From Tridacna crocea (Eukaryota; Mollusca; Bivalvia; Cardiida; Cardiidae): a DNA stretch of 64,000 nt. Shown in pieces: positions 49,108 to 58,701 of the stretch. A program made the position numbers and the translations under genes. Location: assembly GCA_943736015.1 (NCBI GenBank), contig OX031065.1, forward strand, positions 44,502,992 through 44,566,991. Reading direction: 5' to 3'. The first letter of the stretch is position 1. Each line of letters starts with the position of its first letter. The notes under the pieces were generated by a model. It did not search any database. It was not told the DNA's origin and saw nothing but the letters and a program-made list of their open reading frames with translations.

Positions 49108-49378
49108 AGTAAGCCATGCCCTGACAAAAGGGGGCTTAATGCATCTCTGTGACGCATGATACCAAGCAAGTCATCACGTGACCACGGAACCATAATGCCC
49201 ATTCTGTCGAATTACGCATTGAATCAGGAGATGCCTTTGGTCCATTGACAAGCAGAAAATTGACCATCTGCAAAAAGTCTCGATTCAGGTCAGCCTGCGC
49301 GGATTGCGCAGGCTGACCTGAATCGAGACTTTTTGCACATGCGCTAAGCCCCCTGTTTTATTGAACATGGCTCAAATA
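49108..49378. mobile_element. GC-1 hairpin MITE with several mirrored changes
   Basis: GCCATGCCCTGACAAAAGGG and GGCTTAATGCATCTCTGTGA at the left, GCGCTAAGCCCCCTGTTTTA at the right. Stem AAGTCTCGATTCAGGTCAGC pairs exactly with GCTGACCTGAATCGAGACTT; at least three positions differ from other copies in both arms. Confidence 0.9.
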
Positions 49379-49550
49379 TAAACAATTGTTGGTTCTAATT
49401 GCATTGTTCTTGCACCCTGTTGGTTCTGTACTGTCTATCATTTTTGTCGTGTATACCGCATGACAGATCTCACGTTTTTGCTGACTACGTCGCATGTCTG
49501 AAAATGATAGGTACATAATTATATATATAGACAAACTTCTAGAAAACGAC

Positions 49551-49911
49551 CTTAAGGTAGTGGACCCGTAATACTTCCACTGCAGCATTGCATAAAATTT
49601 CTTGACTGTTGATAAAGACAGATTTATACAGATATAATATTCTTGCACATTTTTAACCGACCACATGTCTATCTTACAATTATTTGTTGATACTTTTGTT
49701 AGTTTCCAGAAAAGGGAGGTAATTATCATATCCCTTTGTAATGAGAATATAGTGGTTTTAGATTTATAAATGATAATTCTAAGAAGGACAAAAGGGAAAA
49801 AGTGGCTCGGTGAAAGTAGTACAGTAATACTCATTTTTAATCTTAGCAAATTTTGTCGGATAATGTTGTAGTGGAAATAGCTGTTTTCTATTACGGGTCC
49901 ACTACGTTAAG
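49551..49911. mobile_element. PUR-1 element (copy 2), full with 22-bp TIR
   Basis: CTTAAGGTAGTGGACCCGTA at the left and, as reverse complement, CTTAACGTAGTGGACCCGTA at the right. The interior is the reverse complement of the copy at 10127. Confidence 0.85.
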
Positions 49912-49994
49912 AACAGATTGTCTTTGATTGAAACACTTCCTGTTGTTGTGCTACAACTAAAAACGGTCTTTAACATAAAAAAAATGAAATCTAC

Positions 49995-50222
49995 TTAACC
50001 CTTTCCCAAACAAGCCCTTATTTTTACGTGTCTGAAGTACACGTCTTTTGAAAACACTGTGGAAAAAGGAGAAATTGCTCATAACGAGCAATTTCTCCTT
50101 TTCCCACAGTGTTTTCTACCCATTTGGAGAACTTTCTGCCATTTTTATCAAATTTGAAATTGTCGTCTGCAAACTCTTTGAGTTTAGAAGAGTCTAAAAT
50201 TTGTCGTTTGGGAAAGGGTTAA
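49995..50222 (-). mobile_element. PB-C MITE, intact ends
   Basis: TTAACCCTTTCCCAAACAAG to GTCGTTTGGGAAAGGGTTAA; hairpin GAAAACACTGTGGAAAAAGG around CATAACG with partner CCTTTTCCCACAGTGTTTTC. The outer change CACTGTG is present in both arms. Confidence 0.9.
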
Positions 50223-50254
50223 GATAAGGCAGAGGTAATTTGAAACAGCTGTAT

Positions 50255-50765
50255 CTGATCCACACTCTGGCAAACGGAGGTTTAATGCATCTCTATAATA
50301 CATTGTACTGAGCAGGTCATCACTTTAGTTTTAACATATTTATTTTACATCGATTGAGAAACAAGTTCTGACAACTTATACTAATCTCTCTCGATTCTGC
50401 TTCCTGGGAACTACACCAGTACTGGCGCCGAATGTGTGGGCCAATGAAAAATTCAAAAGTTGATACCCGCTCCCGAGTATCGAACTCAGGACCTTAAGGT
50501 TACGAGGCCAACGCTCTACCTCACAGCCACGGACACCACACTTTGGTCATAATTTGGAATATAAAAAGGCCTTTTTGTCTATTAGCCAACTGAATCATGG
50601 TATAGAATGATCCCTAGACATTCAAGAAATTCATCAATAGCAAGAAGTTTCGGTCCAGATCAGCCTATGTAGACTGCGCAGGCTGAGCTGAATCGATACT
50701 TTTTGAAGATGCACATGTATTAAACCCTCTTTTGACAGGGTATGGTTCATCTGTGTCATTGGATT
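50255..50765. mobile_element. GC-1 MITE carrying a SINE3 insertion
   Basis: Left part ACGGAGGTTTAATGCATCTC and GAGCAGGTCATCACTTT; right part from CTTTGGTCATAATTTGGAAT with decayed hairpin (CAGATCAGCCTATGTAGACT) and end GATGCACATGTATTAAACCC. Confidence 0.85.
50330..50538 (-). mobile_element. SINE3 copy with ~9-bp TSD
   Basis: On the minus strand it starts with GTGGCTGTGAGGTAGAGCGT (A box) and GAGTTCGATACTCGGGAGCG (B box) and ends in the ATCGATTGAGAAACAAGTTC block. CACTTTAGT (50321) and CACTTTGGT (50539) flank it. Confidence 0.8.
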
Positions 50766-50857
50766 TTTAAAATTTGGTGTTAGTAAAATTTAAAAACCAT
50801 TACATAAACTTAAAGCAAATCACATAATTTTATTCTTAAGTTGATTTCAGTTCGGCT

Positions 50858-51240
50858 TTAAGATGAGACCTGTGTAATGGAAAACAGCTATTTCCACTAA
50901 AATATTATCATGCAAAATTAGCTATAATTAAAAATGAGTGTTATTGAACTACTTTCACCTTTTCTTTTTTTTTCATTTTTTCCTTCTTTGAATTATTATT
51001 TATAAATCTAAAACCGCTATATTCTCAATTGAAAAAGAGGTAATAATTACCTCCCTTTTTAAAAAAACAAAGAAAGGTATCGAAAAATAGTTTCAAGATA
51101 GACATAAACGGAATTTCTGATCCGTTAGAAATGTGCAAAAATATTATTTCTGCATAAATCCTTATTTATCCTTATTTAACAACCAATTAGAATTTTTCCC
51201 AAATGTTCACCGGAAGTGCATTACACAGGTCTTACCTTAA
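50858..51240. mobile_element. PUR-1 element (copy 3) with private TIR
   Basis: Ends TTTAAGATGAGACCTGTGTA and, as reverse complement, TTAAGGTAAGACCTGTGTAA: the two ends match each other (GACCTGTGTAATG) but differ from copy 2 (GGACCCGTAAT). Confidence 0.85.
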
Positions 51241-51499
51241 CTCAAATTGTCGTGTTATATATATGTAAACAAAATAGGCATTTTGTATCTTAAAACTTGG
51301 CCAAAGCCTTACCTTAAATATGTTGTATATCTATATATATATATGTTATATACATTGTATTATGATTCTTTGTCTTGCCGTCTATACCTCATTACGGATC
51401 TCACGCCGTTACCGATCACGTCGAATGTCTGAAAGCAATAATTTTAAAAAGCTTCATGCAAAGGTGGGAGGTGATATATATTTAAAAGCACTCCAGCAG
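51241..51499. other. Unique AT-rich stretch
   Basis: Nothing recognised. Confidence 0.4.
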
Positions 51500-51501
51500 C
51501 C

Positions 51502-52168
51502 ATCTTCGCGAGCCAAGGTTACGATCACTACGTGGATCTTACCTTGGCTGATTGAGCCCGATTTCTAGATTCCTGCGATGCGCCCTCTATTGAATGCTGG
51601 TTATTACCCCCCTTTACATCATATTTCTCAAAGCCAATGAAATATCAATTTACAAACCGTTTACGAATACACATGAAGCGATAAGCAGACATCCACGTGG
51701 GTTTCCATGTTTACCTTCTATTCGAAAGATAGCGACCTTATTCTATTTTTATCAAAGATGAAATGCTTCGAGCGATTTAATTCGTTGCAGTTAGAGCTGG
51801 CTGCATCCAATGAAAAAGCACATCCTCGGATACCCCGGGGTCTCCCTATTTGCTACGCTACATCGACCCCTGGGACAATTAATTGAATTTCCCTCGCTTT
51901 ACCGCACGGCGAATGCTGGCTTTTCATTGGTTCCATCATCATTTTGTGATGGCCGAGTGGACTGTACGCTATGACGTTTCGTATCGATTTTCGGCGGCTG
52001 ATTGAAAGTTTTATTAGTCAATTGTCCCAGGGGTCGATGTAGCGTAGCAAATAGGGAGACCCCAGGGTATCCGAGGATGGAAAAAGCTTATCGGGGGAAT
52101 GTAAAAATCAAGCTCGATCCGCCAAGGGTAGAGTAGCGTAGTGAATCGTCAGCCTTGGTTTGCGAAGC
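51502..52168 (+). mobile_element. MU-1 TIR element split by a nested MITE
   Basis: Starts CATCTTCGCGAGCCAAGGTT and ends CCTTGGTTTGCGAAG. The interior matches the copy at 10647 on both sides of the 260-bp insertion at 51820-52079. Confidence 0.85.
51820..52079. mobile_element. 260-bp MITE with ~60-bp TIRs and 8-bp TSD
   Basis: CATCCTCGGATACCCCGGGG.. to its complement over ~60 bp (ends in AATTGA/TCAATT). GAAAAAGC flanks it at 51812-51819 and 52080-52087, and the uninterrupted relative at 11093 reads GAAAATGC, which marks the empty site. An 8-bp duplication fits hAT-type elements (inferred). Confidence 0.88.
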
Positions 52169-52175
52169 AAATAGA

Positions 52176-52490
52176 TTGCTATATTTATATGAGCACACTG
52201 GAGAGACATTACGAACTTGTTCCTGGTCAACGTTACTGTCCCTGTCAATTTTACGTACCCGTTCGAGTAAAAAACATGGCTGCGCCCACAAGATTACACA
52301 AGGTAAGCACAAAAACATAATTTTTTTAACATGTTATTGAATAGATATGCAGTTGCAGGTTGTCGCACGGAATGTCTGGGATGTCAGTGCACGTTAATCT
52401 CTAGTTCTTTTGGTGGTTAATCGTTTGTTGAAGACGTTTAATCCAACAAAGTTTCGCCGGGGACTACGATTTCTGAAAAAACACTACTTG
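52176..52490 (+). repeat. Inverted duplication, left arm (outer block)
   Basis: Matches the reverse complement of 55865-56147. The first-exon block is nearly identical; the intronic part diverges. A second short matching block lies at 53390-53475 versus 55393-55482. Confidence 0.85.
52276..52302 (+). CDS. First coding exon, MAAPTRLHK (left copy)
   Basis: ATG in an AAAAACATGG context opens nine codons, M-A-A-P-T-R-L-H-K, ending at a good donor (CACAAG then GTAAGCA), phase 0. About 80-100 bp upstream (CTGGAGAGACATTACGAACT, CGTTACTGTCCCTGTCAATT) are conserved in the right copy at 56035-56061, where the coding 27 bp are identical. Conservation of exon plus 5' leader against a diverged intron is the evidence that it is a real first exon. 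Downstream exons were not identified on the plus strand before 55 kb. The protein is not recognised; the N-terminus resembles an unprocessed or mitochondrial-type leader only vaguely. Confidence 0.5.
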
Positions 52491-52889
52491 GAGTCTCCAA
52501 AAACCCTTGTAAAACATATACACTCAATATTCTGAAGTGTGTGCCGTGTCAGATGACCAATACAGTGATTATCCTCAGCACTATAAACCGATAAAAAAAA
52601 TCAAATTGCAGTTATTCAGGGATATTTTGCCATTTTTAAATTACAACGTAAGATGCTCCTACGGTCAATACAACGATTCAGCTTCTGAGCTGAAAATACG
52701 GTAAGCGTATGGGTTTGTGTTACAGTGAACAATTTTGTTATTAAGTTGGTCAAGATTCTATATTAATCATCGTAGTCACAGTCGTAGTGTAGTTAAATAA
52801 ATACTTGAATGGAAGTACAATTCTACAACACATTGAATTTTTCTTTCTATCAATAGACCTAATGTTATTGGGCATGTTCAGGCGATCTC
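52491..52889. other. Diverged part of inverted duplication
   Basis: Weak inverted similarity to 55560-55865 is visible (ATTCTGAAGTGTGTGCCGTG versus the complement ATCTGAAGTTTGTGTTGTG). No exon recognised. Confidence 0.45.
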
Positions 52890-52930
52890 CCCAATTTTAT
52901 TAAGCTGGCAGAATCAGACACCCATCATGA

Positions 52931-52962
<32 letters not shown>

Positions 52963-53117
52963 GTATCATTAGGTAGACTGGTCCTTGAACATACAGAAAA
53001 TTTACCTAAAGCGAAAAGTCTTGGTCCACTTCCGCCCGCACGGAATGCACAAGCTGACCTGGGCAGATTCTTTCCGCAGATCTATGCATTAAGCCCCCTT
53101 TCCACAGAGTATCGCTG
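52890..53117. mobile_element. GC-1 MITE, decayed, with AG microsatellite
   Basis: AAGTCTTGGTCCACTTCCGC and GCTGACCTGGGCAGATTC remain of the hairpin; right end GCATTAAGCCCCCTTTCCAC. (AG)n lies at 52929-52955. It is present only in the left arm of the inverted duplication. Confidence 0.7.
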
Positions 53118-53295
53118 ATCAATATTTAAATATTAAATATTAATATATATTTAGATATTCAGATATTAATAGTTACTTTTAGGTGTGCCGCTTACAAGGC
53201 ATACGAATGGTTGGTCGTTGATGATCATTATTATTAAATCATATTCACAAAAACGAGTCTCTTGATGACGATATCGAAGATGGTATTTATAATAG

Positions 53296-53480
53296 TTATG
53301 GATCTTCTACAAGATAGTTATGATAGATATCCTTTGCATGATACTGTCTGTCATCAAGCTCTTCATCTATATCACAGGAATTTGACATTCTATGACCAAA
53401 ATAAATGATCAAATATGAAAAAAATATCTCCCCTATATAATGTAAACAGAAGGACTGCAACGCCTCGATTGTCTCATTCA
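53296..53480 (-). other. Minus-strand ORF with splice-like start
   Basis: On the minus strand, a TTTATTTTGGTCATAG acceptor-like site precedes an open frame M-S-N-S-C-D-I-D-E-E-L-D-D-R-Q-Y-H-A-K-D and on to a stop (31 residues). The intron-like part is duplicated at 55393-55482 but homology stops a few codons into the frame. It could be a terminal exon or chance. Joining from the exon at 56061 in phase 0 would give a stop, so it is not its direct partner. Confidence 0.25.
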
Positions 53481-54859
53481 AAATCCTAGAAATGCGCCCA
53501 ACTGTCTCATAGGAATACGGAAGTTGAGCCTATTTTTTTTGCAAATCTTTCTAAAACTAAAACAAAAGAAAAGTGAAGTTAGGTATTCTCGTATTTTGTG
53601 AATATTATTATTGATTGTATGCATTAGAATCTAATTTTAACATCGGTATTCGGGAATGCTACTCGATAATACATTGATAATACGCGACTTTATATCCGAG
53701 ATATTGTGATTGAATCATCGGGACAGAGCCATAAATTAAACTGCTCATTGCAGGAAGTCCTTGTATCTATCACTTAATGGTGGGCAGATGATCGACTATA
53801 GTCGAAAGTCATTTGGTTTTGGCTTCCGATTCCGATAATCGATTGAGAAAACCCGGAATCGATTGTAGTCGATTCTTGAACTCGCTTGGTGCCTAAACTT
53901 GAATTCTTGGTTTTGTGACTATCATTAATCACAATCTTCGATTGAACAGTAGATAACAAACATCAAAATTGGCCGGAAAAATGAGAAAGAAATTTTTGTC
54001 CATGCATTATTTGACAAAACTTGACAACTCAGCACGCTTCTCATTTGATCCCTTAGTCCGGGTTTTGAGACTTGGAAATTTGAAATGATCTGTCTTTGAC
54101 AGTGGAAAATATCTGACGTATGAAATTATCGTCCAGAGCTTTATAAAATCTAGCTTGCGTACATCCGGCAGAAAATTGGGCTAAACACGATCAGTATAAA
54201 ATGCAAAGGACACGCGGATGATAATGAGGCTGTCGAGTCATTTATGACAGAGTAACAAAGTGTTATTCCTCTTATCTAGTGTAAAGTGACAGATTTTTTA
54301 ATTTACTTGCTATTTAAACTGACTGAATGATGTCAAATCATGTAGCAATACCACTCCAAAAATTAATTGTCACGAAAAAATAAATCGCCAAAAAAGCGTG
54401 AAAACCCATGACAATACAATGAGCAGCTTGGCCTCGTCCGATCAGGGATACTTCAAACTATCTTCTCATCAATAATAATGGATTTATACAGTGAATTTAT
54501 ACAAATCTCTGAATAAAGCAATAAGTGAAACTAAATTCCGTTCATGAGTGAAAAAAATGTTGTTTTATGAAATGAAAATATAGATCTATAGCAGACAGGT
54601 TTGGGGGAGGTGGGGTGGTTGAAGTCGTTGTCTGCAAATGCTTTAAATATGTCTGATTGTTTTTTTGTATATGGAAAAATGAACAGTATAGATTATTCAT
54701 GTGCTAAAACAATAAAACAGAATAAAGTGCTTTACTTGAAATCTTTATAACGTCTCATCTGAAGATTTAAATGTCTCATTACTTTTGAAAATGTCCCATT
54801 GGTTTTCAAAGACAGGAGCCATTGTCTCATTGAAATAAATTCTTTACCGATCACTGTTA
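53481..54859. other. Spacer of the inverted duplication
   Basis: AT-rich and largely unique. PB-A scrap GTCGTTGTCTGCAAATGCTT near 54625. Nothing gene-like. Confidence 0.4.
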
Positions 54860-55313
54860 GCCTAGCGATAGAAAACACAAAAATGTACCTGCGACATTCG
54901 GCGATTCCTCAGTAGACACCTTTTAACCGGAAATATCCGTCATGTATTACATTTTTTTTTTACAATTTCTATCCATCGAGGAGGCCATTCGCTGACGTCA
55001 CAGGATTCCCAGGAAGGGCCAGGAAGTGTTTTTTCGGATTATGTATTAGAGTCAAATATCTTTTCTTTAAAAGATAATACGGTCAAATACTTTCGTTAGT
55101 TACTTGTATTAAGTATCATGTGATGTCCATAAATATATCTTAAAAACGAAAAAAAAAAATAGTAATACGTAATCCGAAAATACGTTTCCTGGCTCTTCCC
55201 GTGACGTCAGCGAATGGCCTCCTCGATGAATAGAAATTGTCTCCGGTTAAAAGGTGTCTACTGAGGAATCGCCGAATGTGGCAGGTACATTTTTGTGTTG
55301 TCTATCGCTAGGC
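54860..55313. mobile_element. CRE-FB fold-back element
   Basis: GCCTAGCGATAG and its complement at the ends, flanked by TA on both sides. The arms of ~150-190 bp (GGCGATTCCTCAGTAGACAC, CATCGAGGAGGCCATTCGCT, GACGTCAC) pair with one ~30-bp indel. Both arms contain a TGACGTCA-like motif. TA flanks suggest Tc1/mariner-type insertion, inferred. Confidence 0.85.
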
Positions 55314-55864
55314 TAAAGGAAATTATGATCAATGTTTGTTTCGTGGGTGATTTTGGGTGGGAAAGGCTGTCTTGTGCTGTCGCTTGCAATCGAGACGTTG
55401 CATTCCTTGTGTTTATATTATATATGGGAGATTTTTTTCCACATTTTATCATTTATTTTGGTTATAGAATGTCAAATTCCCTTCTCTATATCATGGCATT
55501 TCATTTCAAAAGCATCAAAAGGATAATAAACCTGACGGAAAGAAAACCTGAAAGATAGACAAGTAGACAGTTATGCATATTGATTAAAAAAAGGGAAAAA
55601 ATGATTAAACTCGTACACAATCACATTATGATATCGTTCTCTGTTTCAATTCAGGAACTGGATCGTTTTATTGTGTTCTGGAGCGTGGTGCGTTGCCTAC
55701 AAAAATTGAGAGAAAAGTGCTTTTTAATGGATGTCGTATAGTTTTTTGTTTTCAACTGTGGTGAATAAAGCATATGTGATTCACTTGACACAACACAAAC
55801 TTCAGATTATTGTGTTTGTATGTTTAAAAAAGCTTTTTGCTGACTTCCGGGTGTTGATTATTCA
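55314..55864. other. Right arm of inverted duplication, diverged part
   Basis: The block 55393-55482 is the inverted partner of 53390-53475. The rest aligns only weakly with the left arm. No exon recognised. Confidence 0.5.
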
Positions 55865-56147
55865 GAAATCGTTGTCGCTGACGGAAGTTTGTTGGATTAA
55901 ACGTCTTTAACAAATAACAAACCACCAAAGGAACAATACAGAAATATGCACTAACATCCCAGAAATTCCGTGCGACAACCATCTACAGCACATCTACTCA
56001 TCTGGTTGTTATAGAAGAATGTTTTTCTGCTTACCTTGTGTAATCTTGTGGGCGCAGCCATGTTTTTTACTCGAACGGGTACGTAAAATTGACAGGGACA
56101 GTAACGTTGACCAGGAACAAGTTCGTAAGGTCTCTCCAGCGTGATGA
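55865..56147 (-). repeat. Inverted duplication, right arm (outer block)
   Basis: Inverted counterpart of 52176-52490, including first exon and donor. Confidence 0.85.
56035..56061 (-). CDS. First coding exon, MAAPTRLHK (right copy)
   Basis: The same nine codons and donor (GTAAGCA) as at 52276-52302, on the minus strand, so the two exons point at each other across ~3.7 kb. The 5' leader is almost identical over ~80 bp (one difference noted: GAGACC for GAGACA), while the first ~120 bp of the intron differ at roughly a quarter of positions. Either copy may be the functional one, or both may be first exons of convergent paralogues. No downstream exon was found for either. Confidence 0.5.
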
Positions 56148-56325
56148 GTAAAGTATGAGAAATGGTGGGCTGATTTCACCAACCATTCTTATTTCATGCT
56201 TAGTCTTATTTTTAACCCTTATGGAGCAAAGCTCGACTCCCTGACCTTTTGCAGATAATATTAATCATGATCAGACTACAAAGAACAAGTCTTTCTGCAA
56301 TGTAGGTATACTAAAGAGCCCATGC

Positions 56326-56552
56326 TTAACCCTTTACTCCATAGATACTCATTTCTACGCAATGCTCGTAGGAGCCTTTGGAAAACATAGTGGCAAAAGC
56401 TGAAATTGCTCGTGACGAGCAATTTCACCATTTGCCACAATGTTTTCTATGCTATCTAAAGGTGTTATACGCACATCTGAAACAGCTTTATCCTTGCTGT
56501 TATTTAGGGTTAATTAGAGATACCTTAAAGACCTTATGGGGTAAAGGGTTAA
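56326..56552 (+). mobile_element. PB-B MITE
   Basis: TTAACCCTTTACTCCATAGA to CCTTATGGGGTAAAGGGTTAA; hairpin GTGGCAAAAGCTGAAATTGC around TCGTGACGA with two arm mismatches. Confidence 0.88.
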
Positions 56553-56641
56553 TGCGCCTGAACTAGGTAAAGAAGCGCTTGCACTTTAGAAGTAGTTTAT
56601 TCATCTCGCAGTACAATGCTTCCCAGTCTTTCCTACCCCTC

Positions 56642-57108
56642 ACAACGTACGTCATTGTGACGTCACAGGTAGTGATATCGGACCCTTGTTATAAAGTCAA
56701 TCTGCGTGTTTTGTAAGACTTTTTTTTTGTAATCGTTCCTTTAAATGATCTGAAAAAGTCTTTAGACCTCCAAAGCGTACAATGCCTAGGGACTTTTGTT
56801 TTTTGTCAGAGCTTTTGTTAACTACTTATAATAATGGAATAGACTTCGACCAACTATTAAAACCCAATCACTTTTTGATATTTGGTCAAAGTGTTTGTGC
56901 ATATAGACATCTGCTTCTTGTCTAAAACATCAGAATATTAAATGTATTCATCTAATGTCTTTGATAAATACATGATAGTCTTTGTAGTCCGTTTGTGTCC
57001 ACACAAGCTAGCCTAATTCTATCTCCATATCGTACTTACTTTTCAATATGGCGGACATAAGTTATGAAAATGCCCAGGTCCGATATCACTTCCTGTGACG
57101 TAGGTTGT
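56642..57108. mobile_element. TIR element with ACGTCACAGG ends
   Basis: ACGTCACAGGTAGTGATATC GGACC at the left and, as reverse complement, ACGTCACAGGAAGTGATATC GGACC at the right, with ACAAC-type flanks. The ~400-bp interior is AT-rich without ORF. It lies just downstream of FABP exon 3. Confidence 0.75.
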
Positions 57109-57161
57109 TACCCTTGTTTCCTAAGCTAACGAATGTCAAACTCTCGGCCATGAAAACTTAC

Positions 57162-57275
57162 CACTGTCATCGTATTATCGTCTATCCTTTCTCGAGTTAT
57201 CACTGAATCCGGTAATCCGTCTTTAGTCTGTTTTTCGTTCAAAACAATTTTATCCCCATCCAAGTGGCATGTGTA
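57162..57275 (-). CDS. Fatty-acid-binding protein, exon 3
   Basis: 114 bp, 38 codons, phase 0 to 0, between TTTGTGTATTCAACAG and GACAGTG-GTAAGT on the minus strand. It encodes YTCHLDGDKIVLNEKQTKDG then LPDSVITRERIDDNTMTV, the strand G-H-I part of the beta barrel (family pattern: C-x-L-x-G-D..., then R-E-x-x-D-x-x-x-x). The usual length of this exon is 34 codons; here it is four longer, in the loop before the second strand. The protein binds long-chain fatty acids in the cytoplasm. Exon 4, which should carry the last strand with the conserved R-x-Y fatty-acid anchor, was not found below this point. Confidence 0.85.
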
Positions 57276-57329
57276 CTGTTGAATACACAAAAAAAAAATG
57301 TCCTTTAATTTTAGTATCATTCACACAGC

Positions 57330-57516
57330 TCCAGATAGAGGGGGTGATTTTGATTTCAGAATGAAAAATATTAAGTATTCTCTACCAAACCCTATGTTGT
57401 GGGTACTCATTAGAACCGTCTCATCGAGACGATTCTAATGAGTACCCACAACATAGGGTTTGAAAAAGAAATAACGGATTTAGAATATCATCACTCCCTC
57501 TTATCTCGGGCTCTTA
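57330..57516. mobile_element. ACC-FB fold-back element (copy 3), in FABP intron 2
   Basis: AGCTCCAGATAGAGGGGGTG and partner CACTCCCTCTTATCTCGGGC; inner arms AAACCCTATGTTGTGGGTAC perfect around GTCTCATCGAGAC. Confidence 0.88.
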
Positions 57517-57736
57517 ATTATTTGGGCCCGTTGAAATCTTGAAATATTGTATCAGCCATTCTCAAAGGCAGACGATTTTGCAGGCAATTTTCTATCTGTT
57601 ACATTGTTTTCTTGTATCAACTTTTGGAGCACCGAAAAGAACAACCCAATGAAAATTGACGATTTTGAAATGAAAGCAAAGTGACTGCGATTCCAGGTTT
57701 GTTTTTGTCCAGAATATCTCTCAGTAAAGCGGAAAG

Positions 57737-57790
57737 TGTAGATCAAAGAGTTTTGTGCAGTCTGATCTTGATCTGCACTCGCCGCGGTAG
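57737..57790. mobile_element. QH hairpin, partial
   Basis: GTGTAGATCAAAGAGTTTTG, TGCAGTCTGATCTTGATCTG; left arm partly deleted. Confidence 0.65.
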
Positions 57791-57898
57791 CATTTCATGA
57801 AAGGCTCTCAAAAGCGGGAAAAACTGGATGGTAAAATGCATTTAGATTCAAATGACACCGTTTAAAAGTACGGAAATTTATGTGAAGGCGACAAGTCG

Positions 57899-57976
57899 TC
57901 GGTTTACTTCAAAAACCCTGTAACTACAGGCTGAAAAAAGCTATAGTTACGAGGTTTTTTGGAGTAAACCGAAAAA
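57899..57976. mobile_element. TAC-FB palindrome (copy 4)
   Basis: CGGTTTACTTCAAAAACCCT and partner GAGGTTTTTTGGAGTAAACC; centre ACAGGCTGAAAAAAGCT. Confidence 0.8.
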
Positions 57977-58004
57977 ATGTTACTTTTACGGTCGATCCAA
58001 GTGT

Positions 58005-58287
58005 AAGTCTCTAACAGTTGGTTGGTTGTATTGGGGTTTAAGACCACTTTAACAGCTAAGGTCATATCATGGCGGTCGGTGACGCACATGTGTTTCCTAG
58101 CTTACTCACACCAGTTCTAACACAACTTTCTTTCCAAAGCCACCGACTACTTTTCTCACATGCTTCAGCAGAAGTGATAAGCGAAAATACGCCGGAATGA
58201 AAGTTCGCCTCAACCGGGTATCGAGCTCACAACCACCAGGTCATGAGTCCGACACGCTCACCACTGAGCCACCCGGGCGGGCAAGTC
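58005..58287 (-). mobile_element. SINE4 (tRNA-headed), in FABP intron 2
   Basis: On the minus strand: CCCGGGTGGCTCAGTGGTGA (A box), GTGAGCTCGATACCCGGTTG (B box), then TGGCTTTGGAAAGAAAGTTG and a 3' end with GACCTTAGCTGTTAAAGTGG and TTAAACCCCAATACAACC. Related in plan to SINE1 and SINE2 but different in sequence. Confidence 0.8.
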
Positions 58288-58484
58288 GCTAATAGAGAAC
58301 TGAGTTTGAAAACTTAGGTAAAAAATTGCTGGGTGGCTCTATCTTTTGTTTACTTTTCACGGTGTTTTCAATTTTTTCTGTCGCTGCTTTCTGCCCTTTC
58401 GAAGACATTATTACAGAGAAATTTGGCAACAAAAACGAAAAAAAAAAAAGAATTATTATAAAAAAGAGAAGAGGATCAAACTAC

Positions 58485-58657
58485 CTTCACTGAACGGCCG
58501 TCCATGGTTTTCGCATCAAATTCTTGTCCCATTACAAACTGAAGGTACATATTTCTGAACGTTGAGGTTATAGCTATAAACCATTGTTCTCCGTCCTGTT
58601 TGATTTCCTCCCAGCTGGTAGCACGTTTTCCTATTTGTCTCACAGCGAACCCGATAC
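58485..58657 (-). CDS. Fatty-acid-binding protein, exon 2
   Basis: 173 bp, exactly the usual length of FABP exon 2, between CCTTGGTACAG and TCAGTGAAG-GTAG. With the last base of exon 1 it encodes GIGFAVRQIGKRATSWEEIK, QDGEQWFIAITSTFRNMYLQ, then FVMGQEFDAKTMDGRSVK. Family hallmarks: G-x-G-F-x-x-R-x-x-G in the helix-turn-helix lid, I-K-Q-D-G-x-x-W, S-T-F-R/K-N and G-x-E-F-D-x-x-T-x-D-G-R. The exon borders and phases (1 and 0) match the FABP gene plan. An R345 repeat begins only 45 bp upstream of the acceptor. Confidence 0.95.
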
Positions 58658-58701
58658 CTGTACCAAGGGAGATAAATATGAGTTGACCATACCATTTCAG
58701 C

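Noticed and set aside
49358-49849. 163-codon minus-strand ORF
   Set aside because: It lies across the end of a GC-1 MITE and the PUR-1 element; the other PUR-1 copies do not keep the frame.
56553-56650. Minus-strand open frame proposed as FABP exon 4
   Set aside because: Frames here give KHCTAR and RLGSIVLRDE-type ends, but there is no convincing acceptor and no match to the final FABP strand.
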